Assembly: GCF_034263275.1 (NCBI RefSeq)
Contig: NZ_CP139559.1
Coordinates: 3,596,001-3,660,000, forward strand
Direction of reading: 5' to 3'
Length of the DNA: 64,000 nt
Source: Mucilaginibacter sp. cycad4
GTDB taxonomy: Bacteria > Bacteroidota > Bacteroidia > Sphingobacteriales > Sphingobacteriaceae
The notes under the pieces are model-generated. The model worked only from the letters and a program-made list of their open reading frames with translations, did no database searches and was not told the origin of the DNA. Position numbers and translations under genes: made by a program. Every line of letters starts with the position of its first letter. The first letter of the stretch is position 1. Positions 15,108 through 23,319 of the stretch are shown piece by piece.

Positions 15108-18092
15108 CTAAGCCTTCCCTTTCCGGGCTTTTTCCGATTTAAGGAACTTTAACAGCAACCCGTACAGGATACATTCATGCAGGCGTTGCCGGGTACTGAA
15201 ATAGCGGTTAACTGCCATGTGGATCACGCTGCTCAAAAACTTCGCATTCCAGTTGATACTGTAGGTTTGCAGCAGTAATTCAACCTGCGTTCTTTTTTGC
15301 TGAAGCAGATCATCGTATGCCAAAAGCAGGTTATTCAGGCTGCCATGATATTTTCGATACAACTGATCAATTTGTATTTTAACTGCCTTGTCATCAAACT
15401 CGGTAAAAAAGTAAGCCTGCTGCTTTTCAACAAACTGTAGTTGATCGTTCAGATCCGGGCTCATCAGGTTTAAGTAATCTTTGATCAGCCAAAAAATCAG
15501 GAGCCAGTCTTCAGTATCATAACGATTACTTTCAAGCAGCCTGAATACGCTGCAGCAAAATGAAGTTTCAATGCAAAAAAGGCCCTCGGCCTGTTCAATC
15601 TGCTGCCCGTAACGTTCCAGTTCGCGCACGTAGGTATCAAGCTGTACAACATGGAGCTGCCCGCTTGTCAAAAATGGCGACAGCACTTCGCGTACTGCCA
15701 GGTAAACATTCTGAAAATCAACCTCTTCAAACAAATTAATCCTAACCCTGATGTGATTATCCGGATCATGGTACCGGATAAAAAACCATTGCTTTATTTT
15801 AACAGTACCCGAATAATTTAACAGTTCATCAAGTTTCAGCAGCACCTCGTTGGCAATATTACTGCTGAGATATAGCTTGATAAACAACCACTCGCTGCCG
15901 GGAAAAAAATTGCGCTGGAGTGTATTTTCCATATATTGGAAATATTGCGGCTTTAAAGGCCTTTCGAAATAAAAGGGTGCAACAAACTGGTGCATATAAG
16001 GGTTGCCATCCATATCTTTTACAATCGTTTCATATTGAAAATGAATACATTCAGACAAAATCAAAACCGGGGCCTGCCTTGCTATTTCCTTTGCAAGTAC
16101 CTGTATACTAATTTCATTTGCAGTATCAATCAGTAATTCATTATCGCCTTTTATTATATAAAATTTATCGGGCAGCAGCCACTCATTCCTAAAGCTGTTA
16201 AACAAATCGCCGAATTTATCCATGAACTTTTCGGCTTTGCAAAGTTCGTCCAAAATAGCAGGTGTAAACTTCCAGGTTGCGCGGTGCAGGATAACACCAA
16301 AGCCGGTTTCAACGCGCGGAAAAAACACAAAATCGGTTGAGAGCGCCCCCCAGTTAAAACTTAAGCTGCCATTACCCCGCTGATGCTGAATATCGCACAA
16401 AAAGGTATAAATGGGGTGCTGCGACCTGTTATAATTATACGCACTGCTTAACCGCGGAATTACTTCCCGCTGATGTTTTTTTGAAAACAGCTTAAACACA
16501 TTCTGCTCAAGCTTTATGTAGATATCGTCAAGCCTCAAAACCGAACTGCCCTTAGCATCATCAATATAAGCCAGCTCATGGGGCCAGAAAGGCGGGTGCA
16601 TCATAACGTTTAAGATCCGTTCTTCGGGCATATGGATCACTTCGGCAAACATGGCGTCCGGGCTGTTGGCGGTCTCCTTTGCAGCTATCTCTAAACCTGT
16701 TTTATAAATTTCGGCATCCCCAACCGCAAACCGGGCTATCATGCTCAAGGCGCCAGGCCCGGTAACCCTTTCCAGGTATACCACATTGTTTTCAAAAAGC
16801 TGAAAAAGCGCGCACATGGAAAATGGCAAATTATCTGCACTGCGCTCTTTGACAAAATTATCGGGTATAATAACCTTATACTGTTTTTCAATTTTTGCGC
16901 GGTTTAACAGGTTGAGCATTTTAAAATCTATCTCTGTATAATCCACCCATGAAGGCACTCCCTCACTCCCGGTATACAGCCCTTCTGTAAAAAGGGTTTC
17001 ATGCTCATACCATTGCCCGTATTCAATTCCTGTATCGGTGTCAAATGCCTCCAAAAGCGGTACGCTCTGCTCCTCGTACCTTTTCCTGAACCTGCCCTTA
17101 AACTGTTCAATCCTTTTATTGGGCGCCGGGGCATTCAGGTTATTAAGTAATACAATCCCCTTAGTTATTTTCCATTGCAATGATTGGTCAAGCTCCCGGC
17201 TTTCCAGTTCGTTAAACCTGGTTACATGTACCTGGTCTTTGAGCTCCCTGCCGGTTATATGATTAGTAATTTGTTCAATTGCGGTATAGAACAAAAACCA
17301 GTTTGAATTTTCAGCACCATCGTTATTAATTTTATTAAGCAATTTGATCAATTCATCAATGGTGTTGCTTAATTCCGTATTATCAGTCTTTTGCAAAAAA
17401 ACCGGGAAATCATAACCTATTGCCGGTTCAAATGCCGGTTTTAGCAATTGCCCATCAATAAGGTCATTAATAAATGCAATGAAATCATCATGGTCAAAAT
17501 CCGGGAATTTTTCAAGCAACTGTTGTTTACTCCATATTTTATCACCAACAACAGCAACTATATCATCAAGCACCTCATTGCAGGCAATAGCACTAACCTG
17601 GTAAACCCTTTGGTCATCAATAATTTGATAAGTAATGAAACGTAAATCGTCCCCAACTTTATAAAGGGTATTGTTAAGCTTATATCCTGCCGATAATTGA
17701 TTGGCATTTTCAATTTGTTTGGCAAGCGAAAAGCTCACCACAGCATCAGGCACCGCATGTTTCCTGAACTTTGCTGAAAGTTTCACTTTGTTAGCCGCAC
17801 CCCAATAAACCGACGAACAACCCGCAAACAACCCAAACGGTGTAGCCCGGTTTGCCATACGGGCCATATATTTATAAAAGCTTGATAGTAATTGCGCTTC
17901 TTTTGCCTGCATTTGCTGCCCATGTGCAAAAAAAGCATCCAGTTCATTATAAAGCGATTTACTTGCTATGTAAATACTTTCCTTAATTAGCCTGTTATGC
18001 CATAATGTAAGCAAGTTTTTTTTACCGAGCTTTTGTCTGTACGACAAAGCAGCCGAGCGTAAAATTAAACCGTTAATAAAATTAACTTTCAT
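15108..18092 (-). CDS. Lantibiotic dehydratase LanB, copy 2
   Basis: 994 residues. The N-terminal glutamylation domain has RATPFGLFAGC (residues 82-92). The C-terminal elimination domain has EWLFIKLYLS (from 734), WFFIRYHDPDNHIR (769-782) and DTYVRELERYG (819-829). Both halves of a LanB are therefore present. It resembles lanB1 along its length but only at a level of conserved blocks, so this is an old paralogue, not a recent duplication. It is convergent with the LytTR gene (1 bp apart). The upstream 460 bp hold no clean precursor gene, only a broken candidate at 18149-18263. Confidence 0.9.
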   Translation of the reverse strand: MKVNFINGLILRSAALSYRQKLGKKNLLTLWHNRLIKESIYIASKSLYNELDAFFAHGQQMQAKEAQLLSSFYKYMARMANRATPFGLFAGCSSVYWGAANKVKLSAKFRKHAVPDAVVSFSLAKQIENANQLSAGYKLNNTLYKVGDDLRFITYQIIDDQRVYQVSAIACNEVLDDIVAVVGDKIWSKQQLLEKFPDFDHDDFIAFINDLIDGQLLKPAFEPAIGYDFPVFLQKTDNTELSNTIDELIKLLNKINNDGAENSNWFLFYTAIEQITNHITGRELKDQVHVTRFNELESRELDQSLQWKITKGIVLLNNLNAPAPNKRIEQFKGRFRKRYEEQSVPLLEAFDTDTGIEYGQWYEHETLFTEGLYTGSEGVPSWVDYTEIDFKMLNLLNRAKIEKQYKVIIPDNFVKERSADNLPFSMCALFQLFENNVVYLERVTGPGALSMIARFAVGDAEIYKTGLEIAAKETANSPDAMFAEVIHMPEERILNVMMHPPFWPHELAYIDDAKGSSVLRLDDIYIKLEQNVFKLFSKKHQREVIPRLSSAYNYNRSQHPIYTFLCDIQHQRGNGSLSFNWGALSTDFVFFPRVETGFGVILHRATWKFTPAILDELCKAEKFMDKFGDLFNSFRNEWLLPDKFYIIKGDNELLIDTANEISIQVLAKEIARQAPVLILSECIHFQYETIVKDMDGNPYMHQFVAPFYFERPLKPQYFQYMENTLQRNFFPGSEWLFIKLYLSSNIANEVLLKLDELLNYSGTVKIKQWFFIRYHDPDNHIRVRINLFEEVDFQNVYLAVREVLSPFLTSGQLHVVQLDTYVRELERYGQQIEQAEGLFCIETSFCCSVFRLLESNRYDTEDWLLIFWLIKDYLNLMSPDLNDQLQFVEKQQAYFFTEFDDKAVKIQIDQLYRKYHGSLNNLLLAYDDLLQQKRTQVELLLQTYSINWNAKFLSSVIHMAVNRYFSTRQRLHECILYGLLLKFLKSEKARKGKA

Positions 18093-18148
18093 TTATATAA
18101 AGGCAAGGTTCAGTATGTAAACAGCCAACTTAAGTTAGGCTATTTTCA

Positions 18149-18263
18149 TTAGCAGGTTATTATGAGCGTTGTCTGTTTCTTGTTGAGCAGCAAGGTTTCC
18201 ACAAAACTCAATTGGTTAATTATGCTTTTGTCAAAATTGATTTTTAATATTATTTAAGTTCAT
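18149..18263 (-). other. Possible frameshifted precursor peptide remnant
   Basis: An ATG at 18263-18261 opens a frame that stops after ten codons. The adjacent frame is open for 34 codons to a TAA at 18151-18149. It reads KINFDKSIINQL in its first half, a pattern like Bacteroidota lanthipeptide leaders, and ends KKQTTLIITC with three Thr and a final Cys. A single indel would join the ATG to it; otherwise a TTG at 18211 gives only 20 residues. It sits 57 bp upstream of lanB2. This may be a decayed precursor gene or chance. Confidence 0.25.
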
Positions 18264-18551
18264 TGCGCCTTGCTTTTCGGATTAAAATTCCATGCCTTTC
18301 CACCTAACGCAAAAACTAATATATTGACAAGACAATCAAATTATAATTGCCTTGCAAGTACACTATCCAAAATATGGCAGCAAAAACTTACAAAATATAA
18401 TCCTTCAGTATTTAAGAACTTATAATTCCGGGCGCCTCCGCTTATAGTCCACGTTTAGGTTATCAATTTGATAAGCAATCCGCACAACATAGCATGAAAC
18501 CCGCAAGCGACGACGCTTGCAGGAGCATATGGACGACCGAAACTGCATTAA
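18264..18551. other. Intergenic region with small hairpin
   Basis: No convincing gene. The only structure is GCAAGCG-ACGA-CGCTTGC at 18503-18520, 31 bp past the stop of the DUF2130 gene on the minus strand. It could help end that transcript, though no T-run follows. Confidence 0.5.
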
Positions 18552-19802
18552 TTACTCTAACAGCAACGCATCCTCATCATCGGTAAGGTTAAGCTGAATG
18601 GTATCACTCCCCGCAATCCCTTCAATGCTGCCGCGGATGTGAGCGGCGCTTAGCAGTACTTTATCCAATTGCTTTTCACGGGCTTTCCAAAGTTTTTCCA
18701 TAGCATCGCGTTCGCGCTGAATGGATTGGCGCATGCTCATATACCCTTCGCGAATGGCCTTCCATTGTTCTGAAAACTCGCTGCTGGTGAGGTAATCGTA
18801 CAACAGGTGCATTTTATCGCCTCTATTATCCTGCGATTTGGCCAGGTTTGATAACTTCATTACCCCATCCCTTAAAATATAGGATACTGCCTTTACCTCG
18901 TCAAAACTACAGATCCAGACACCATCACGTTCGCCAAAGCAATCCATCCCTTTTGGGTAGCATTGGGTTACGATGACGGCTACGTCCACGCCCATACTGC
19001 GCATGTCCTTTTTAAGCTTCTCGATCCAATCTGCCGAAAAAGCATTGGTACGCTTGCTTTCATAAATAATGCGGCCGCATTCCTGGCCAAACTGATTGCG
19101 TACGGTTTGTACGCAATCGGCCCCGCGTACGCCCTTTCCTACCTCGCTTATGATATCAAACGGGAAATAATTGCGTAATAATTCTTCCAGTATAAGCTCC
19201 TGGGCTTCGCCCTGCAGCTGCATGGAGCCTTGCTCCGCTTTGCGCTTCATTTCATCGGCCAGCTTCTTCTGGTCGTCAAGCTGTTTTTCAAGCTCTTTAA
19301 CCTTTAACTGGTATTCGGTATCTTTTATGCTGTGGCGCTCGGCTTCCTGCTTGCGGATCTGGTCGGTAAGTTCGTTCCGTTGCTCCTGCAGCTTACGCTG
19401 TACAGCAAGCTCCATTTCCTCTTCCTTTTGATGCAGTTGTTTCTCGCGCTGTAAAAATTCCAGCTCTTTCTGGCGTGATAGTTTTAGTTTTTCCTCAGTT
19501 TCGGCAGCAGAGTTTTTGAGCAGTACAAGCTGGTTCTCAAAATCCTGACTTATGGTTTTACGCAGGTTATCTTCAAGCGTTTGCTGTAATTGCTTTTTTT
19601 CGTTGTTAAGCCTTTGTTCAAAGGCTGCCTGCTGCTGGCGCTCCTTATTTAAAAACTCCTCATCCTTTTTGCGGTATTCTTCCTCTTTTTGACGGGTATA
19701 ATCCATCATTTTAACCCTGAGCTCTTTTTTATACTCCTCGGCCATAACCTCTTCTATCGGAAAACCGAAACCACAACTGGGGCACTTAACTTCTGTAGCC
19801 AT
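18552..19802 (-). CDS. DUF2130 domain protein, long coiled coil
   Basis: 416 residues from the ATG at 19802; an upstream ATG at 19835 would add 11 residues but MATEVKCPSCGFGFPIEE is the conserved beginning. One CPSC knuckle (residues 7-10) has no second partner pair nearby. A long coiled coil, very rich in Glu, Lys, Arg and Gln, runs from about 20 to 190. The C-terminal DUF2130 domain (about 200-370) contains GKGVRGADCVQTV and IIYESKRTNAFSADWIEKLK, with a D...E-x-K arrangement reminiscent of the PD-(D/E)xK nuclease fold. Biological role unknown. Confidence 0.85.
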   Translation of the reverse strand: MATEVKCPSCGFGFPIEEVMAEEYKKELRVKMMDYTRQKEEEYRKKDEEFLNKERQQQAAFEQRLNNEKKQLQQTLEDNLRKTISQDFENQLVLLKNSAAETEEKLKLSRQKELEFLQREKQLHQKEEEMELAVQRKLQEQRNELTDQIRKQEAERHSIKDTEYQLKVKELEKQLDDQKKLADEMKRKAEQGSMQLQGEAQELILEELLRNYFPFDIISEVGKGVRGADCVQTVRNQFGQECGRIIYESKRTNAFSADWIEKLKKDMRSMGVDVAVIVTQCYPKGMDCFGERDGVWICSFDEVKAVSYILRDGVMKLSNLAKSQDNRGDKMHLLYDYLTSSEFSEQWKAIREGYMSMRQSIQRERDAMEKLWKAREKQLDKVLLSAAHIRGSIEGIAGSDTIQLNLTDDEDALLLE

Positions 19803-20039
19803 ATTATTTATATAAAAGCTGAAAGCAGAATACACAAAGCTTTAAGCTAATAACTTGATTATTGATACTATTCAATTACTTTATAAAAGGAAAATATTCC
19901 CTGTAAATCAAAGATAGGGATTTTACTGTTTAGCACATGATATGGTGCCCACAAGGGGTATTAACATTATTGTAACAAAATGAAACTACAATGATAACAA
20001 TCTATTGCAAATGCCGTTTATAATACCGAAGTTTATAAC

Positions 20040-20438
20040 ATGCAGATATTGAGAATTGGAAAGGTGATGTGGAGTCATGATTATGACCTGGCCACATTAG
20101 GGTTGGCAAATGCCGGAGGCGCATTATTTGCATTTACCCCGCCACCACACCATTATAACGGCGAAATTATCCTTACCCCCAAAAGCCTTGTACTTGACGG
20201 CGATAGTTATGAACACATCCCGCTTGACAGCCTGGAACAATTATATTTAGGTTTTGATGAGCTTTACAAACGTTCGATGGTGCGGAACAATGGTTTATTC
20301 TGGCAACCATTGAGGCTACGCTACAGGCTAAAAGAAGATCTTATCACCTTATATCTTATTGTTGATCATACCCTTTTTGGAGCTAAAAATCAATTGTGGT
20401 TTAATACGCTTAAGCAACTGCTTTCCCGGAAAGCCTGA
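20040..20438 (+). CDS. Hypothetical protein, possible PH/GRAM-like fold
   Basis: 132 residues, no signal peptide and no membrane segment. The pattern of alternating strands, GEIILTPKSLVLDG then HIPLDSLEQLYLGFDELYKRS, resembles bacterial PH-like (GRAM) domains, which are often membrane-surface adaptors. That assignment is an inference from pattern only. It is divergent from the DUF2130 gene (237 bp gap) and followed 170 bp later by a small membrane protein gene. Confidence 0.6.
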   Translation: MQILRIGKVMWSHDYDLATLGLANAGGALFAFTPPPHHYNGEIILTPKSLVLDGDSYEHIPLDSLEQLYLGFDELYKRSMVRNNGLFWQPLRLRYRLKEDLITLYLIVDHTLFGAKNQLWFNTLKQLLSRKA

Positions 20439-20520
20439 GTTAACCTTCTTTTCTCCTTCCTTTTACCGCATCTCTTTCAAAAACTGATCAGCTAATCAGC
20501 AAATTACCAATACAGGTTGT

Positions 20521-20544
20521 AAAATACCTTATAACGGGTATTTT
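20521..20544. repeat. Short inverted repeat before small membrane gene
   Basis: AAAATACC (20521-20528) and GGTATTTT (20537-20544) with an 8-nt loop. It may terminate the 20040 gene or be an operator: a -7-like CATATTTG follows at about 20562. Confidence 0.4.
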
Positions 20545-20608
20545 ATAAAAGGAAATATAGTGGCATATTTGCAGCGCATTAATGCGCCAAACACCATTAT
20601 CACTCTTT

Positions 20609-20830
20609 ATGAAAAAACTTGGTTTCCTGAGGTTATTCAGCTGCTTGCCCCTCATCGCCATCATCATTCCCGACATAACCGAAAAGTTTATCAATCCGGA
20701 GTTTAAATTACCCTTTACGCATATAGTAGCGGGCACAGCCCTTATTTCAATAATCGGCATTTGTACATTAATAATCCGCTATCAAAAAAAGCAAGGATTA
20801 AAAATGCAGTACCTGCACTCCCAAGCATAG
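20609..20830 (+). CDS. Small two-helix membrane protein, family member A
   Basis: 73 residues from the ATG at 20609 (a start at 20582 is possible). It opens MKKLGFLRLFSCLPLIAIIIPD, a hydrophobic segment ending in Pro-Asp, and has a second helix at about 41-58 followed by a basic tail. The same plan, M-x-KL-x-x-LR-x-F with P-L and then PD, occurs at 27298-27513 and 30445-30666, so these are paralogues. Function unknown; both ends basic suggests a helical hairpin in the inner membrane. Confidence 0.65.
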   Translation: MKKLGFLRLFSCLPLIAIIIPDITEKFINPEFKLPFTHIVAGTALISIIGICTLIIRYQKKQGLKMQYLHSQA

Positions 20831-20861
20831 ATCTTCCACTGCCTGTATCATAAAACAAGAA

Positions 20862-20886
20862 AACGGCGCGGGTTATCCGCGCCGTT
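20862..20886. terminator. Bidirectional terminator hairpin
   Basis: Perfect 10-bp stem AACGGCGCGG / CCGCGCCGTT with loop GTTAT, between the small membrane gene (plus) and the YceI gene (minus). T-rich sequence follows on the minus strand. Confidence 0.8.
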
Positions 20887-20907
20887 CCTGTTAATATATC
20901 TTTGCAA

Positions 20908-21483
20908 TTATTTGGCTTTGCCAAACTCGCCATTAGCTTTGATAGCAACTTCGTCGCTTACCATAGCGTTACCGAATTTTGAACCGAAGTTAAAGTCAGA
21001 ACGTTTGATAGTACCGGTTAACTGGAAACCTGCATCATCAGCTTTGCTCATCGGGTTTTGGATAGTACCACGGTACCATAAATCAAATGAAGCCGGTTTG
21101 GTTACACCATGTAAGGTTAAATTACCGGTAAGTTTGTAGTGCTTATCAGATGTTTTGGTGATACCAGTGCTGGTAAAAGTAATGGTTGGGTAAGTAGCAA
21201 CATCAAAAAAATCAGGGCTTGTGATGTGTTTATCGCGCTGATCGTTATCTGTAGTTACTGATGCTGTTTGTATGCTGATCTGGAATTTAGCGTCGCTGAA
21301 ATCAGGTTTAGCGGCAGTAATGGTTGCATCATAGTTTTTAAAAATACCATCAACGTCAGATACCATTAAGTGGGTTACTGTAAATTTAACGTTTGAGTGG
21401 GCTTTGTCTACAGTCCAGGTAGTTTGTGCTGATGCCGTCGTGTAAGTAAATGCTGCTGCTAACAGGATAAGAATCTTTTTCAT
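20908..21483 (-). CDS. YceI family periplasmic protein
   Basis: 191 residues with a signal peptide cleaved after TTASA (about residue 19). The mature part begins TWTVDKAHSNVKFTVTHLMVSDVDGIF, the classic YceI opening, and continues with DKHITSPDFFDV and LTLHGVTKPASFD. YceI proteins form a lipocalin-like barrel that binds polyisoprenoids in the periplasm. The gene is single. Upstream are a -7 element TACTTTTG and overlapping palindromes. Confidence 0.95.
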   Translation of the reverse strand: MKKILILLAAAFTYTTASAQTTWTVDKAHSNVKFTVTHLMVSDVDGIFKNYDATITAAKPDFSDAKFQISIQTASVTTDNDQRDKHITSPDFFDVATYPTITFTSTGITKTSDKHYKLTGNLTLHGVTKPASFDLWYRGTIQNPMSKADDAGFQLTGTIKRSDFNFGSKFGNAMVSDEVAIKANGEFGKAK

Positions 21484-21518
21484 TGTTTTAATTTCTTTTT
21501 TGTTTTTGATTTATGACT

Positions 21519-21572
21519 CAAAAGTATATAAATGATCGGGACTTTAAATAAAATAAATGTTTAAACATGTTT
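21519..21572 (-). promoter_or_regulatory. yceI promoter with overlapping palindromes
   Basis: A -7 element TACTTTTG occupies 21526-21519 on the minus strand, 36 bp before the ATG. Some 30 bp further upstream, ATGTTTAAACAT (21557-21568) and AAACATGTTT (21563-21572) overlap as perfect palindromes. A site upstream of -33 fits activator binding. Confidence 0.5.
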
Positions 21573-21652
21573 TTATTGAAATCGGATGACAATATACTAC
21601 CATTTTAGTAGAACTTACAAGAGCAATAGGCTTTTTTTGAGAAAATTATAGC

Positions 21653-21874
21653 CTATGTTTTTAAGGTTTTTTGTTTGTTACGGAGCATGATCATCGCCTT
21701 ACCTGCCCTTACTTTACGGGTAGCCTCCTGTTTAGCCGAACCTACCCAATCGCAATAACCTTGTTTGTATGATTTGGACAGGCTTTCAAAAAATGCACGA
21801 GCTTCAGCATCGCTGTCAAGCAGGATCTGCAATTCGGCAGGTGTGCCTTCAATATGCTGGCCGGGTTTAAGCAT
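21653..21874 (-). CDS. YdeI/OmdA domain small protein
   Basis: 73 residues. The pattern LQILLDSDAEARAFFESLSKSYKQGYCDWVGSAKQEATRKVRAGKAMIML matches the C-terminal OmdA/YdeI (bacteriocin-protection) domain, quoted here by its blocks ARAFFESL, YCDWVGSAK and TRKVRAGKAM. The usual proteins carry this after a longer N-terminal part; here the domain stands alone. Function is unsettled. Confidence 0.75.
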   Translation of the reverse strand: MLKPGQHIEGTPAELQILLDSDAEARAFFESLSKSYKQGYCDWVGSAKQEATRKVRAGKAMIMLRNKQKTLKT

Positions 21875-21912
21875 GGTCTTTTATCTGGGTTTACTTCCTG
21901 ATAAAGATAATA

Positions 21913-22026
21913 TTAATTGGGATTAACGCCCGGTTGAAAAACCATAATTACGGCGAGTAAAACTACTAAAAGGAATGAGAGGGCTAAAAGTGCGTCGATA
22001 AGCAACCTTTGGTTTTTTGATTCCAT
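21913..22026 (-). CDS. 37-residue single-helix membrane protein
   Basis: ATG at 22026 to TAA at 21913-21915. The chain starts MESKNQRLLID, followed by one strong hydrophobic helix (ALLALSFLLVVLLAVIMVF) and a short polar tail QPGVNPN. It is codirectional with the OmdA gene, 38 bp upstream of it. The clean single-helix topology supports a real gene, but it is short and I know no family. Confidence 0.5.
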   Translation of the reverse strand: MESKNQRLLIDALLALSFLLVVLLAVIMVFQPGVNPN

Positions 22027-22222
22027 ATTACCATTAATTTAAACAGTAAAAGCTGCAGGTTGGCTTATGATTGAGTTACTGTAGAAACGATATCAGCTCA
22101 TTATTATTATGAGAAATTTAGTTAAAAAGGCATACGTAACGTAAATTTTATAAAACCTAAAGCAAATAAAATTGTTACCTAAACGTAATTGAGATTTTAC
22201 TAAATTAAAGTAATTATGTGAG

Positions 22223-22254
22223 ATAGCCCGGCGTAATACCGGGCCATCTTTTTT
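22223..22254 (+). terminator. Hairpin with T-run, no obvious plus-strand gene
   Basis: GAT-A-GCCCGG paired with CCGGGC-C-ATC (22222-22248) followed by TTTTTT on the plus strand. Upstream on that strand there is only an 11-codon frame (MRNLVKKAYVT) near 22110. It also lies 60 bp beyond the hydrolase stop on the minus strand but has no T-run that way. A direct repeat TTATATCCACG occurs twice at 22272-22293. Confidence 0.55.
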
Positions 22255-22307
22255 AAGGGCTGTATAACCAATTATATCCACGTTATATCCACGTCTTTTT
22301 ATATCAT

Positions 22308-23129
22308 TTAACGCCGATAAAACGGCTGTTCAAAAAAACCATCTACCTTTTTATTAAACTCGCCGGCGTGCTCAACCAACGTGCCATGGCCCGAATTGGG
22401 CAGGATCCATAAATATGCATTGGGGATATTTTCGGCTATCTGCACGGTGTGCATTGTTACAATAAGGTCATGATCTCCGGCAATAATAAGCGACGGACAT
22501 TTAATAGCCTTCAATGCCGATAGTTTAATATTGGGTTCTTTATAATCAAGCATAAAAACCTTCCTGTCGTTCTTTTCTTTAGCGGTAACGAAATGATAAT
22601 CCTTTTTGCTGGTATATTCTTTTTCCATGTCCCTCCATAACGAAGGGATAAGCGCTGTAGAATCGGGCCAAAGGTTGGCACCGGTCGAGGCCAGTTTTAT
22701 CACTTTTTCGGGATGGCGCATAGCCATTACCAGGGCATTGATACCGCCATCGCTCCAGCCTATCACATAAGCCGAATCGATGTGCATTATATCAAGCAAA
22801 GCAGCAAAATCATCAGCCATCATTTCAAAAGTAAGTGAATCGCGCGGATCGGTAGATTTGCCGTGTGCGCGGCTGTCAACCGCTATAACTTTATACTTTT
22901 TAGCAAAATAGGGTATGTTTTTTTCAAAAGCATTAATGCTGCCTCCATTACCGTGGATCATTAACAGGGGTTTGCCTTTACCATAAACCTCGGTATAAAG
23001 CTTTATCCCCCTAACATCGTAATACTTGCCGGCAGCGGCGTTATCGCCATAAACAATGCCTTTTTGCTGACTGCAGGCCATAAATGCCTGGCATACCAGT
23101 ACAACTAACAAAAGTTTTTTTAACATCAT
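22308..23129 (-). CDS. Alpha/beta hydrolase, lipoprotein
   Basis: 273 residues. The signal LLLVVLVCQAFMACSQQ contains a lipobox-like A-F-M-A-C, so it is probably a lipoprotein. The alpha/beta hydrolase features are the oxyanion motif MIHGNGGS, the nucleophile elbow GWSDGG, an acid near AGDHD and the histidine in NSGHGT. This is a complete Ser-Asp-His triad. Substrate unknown. The gene is monocistronic. The start is either of two adjacent ATG codons. Confidence 0.88.
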   Translation of the reverse strand: MMLKKLLLVVLVCQAFMACSQQKGIVYGDNAAAGKYYDVRGIKLYTEVYGKGKPLLMIHGNGGSINAFEKNIPYFAKKYKVIAVDSRAHGKSTDPRDSLTFEMMADDFAALLDIMHIDSAYVIGWSDGGINALVMAMRHPEKVIKLASTGANLWPDSTALIPSLWRDMEKEYTSKKDYHFVTAKEKNDRKVFMLDYKEPNIKLSALKAIKCPSLIIAGDHDLIVTMHTVQIAENIPNAYLWILPNSGHGTLVEHAGEFNKKVDGFFEQPFYRR

Positions 23130-23319
23130 GATCGGCCAGATTTAAGTTCATTAAATATACATACATAATGCACAGTTTAAACTTCTGTTGCAGGGCTCAG
23201 CAATTATTTTTTAGATAGTGCTGTAAATCAAACATGTATTATATTTGCGCACTTTAACAAAAGCGCTTTTTAAACCATACGGTTAAAACAATATCATACC
23301 TATAATTATTTGTTATAGA

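Noticed and set aside
18081..18263. Plus-strand 31-codon frame (MSVVCFLLSS start near 18162) as a precursor
   Set aside because: Opposite orientation to lanB2, composition not precursor-like and overlaps the better minus-strand candidate.
22093..22281. 62-codon minus-strand frame
   Set aside because: AT-rich, spans a terminator hairpin, no domain or plausible topology; treated as non-coding.
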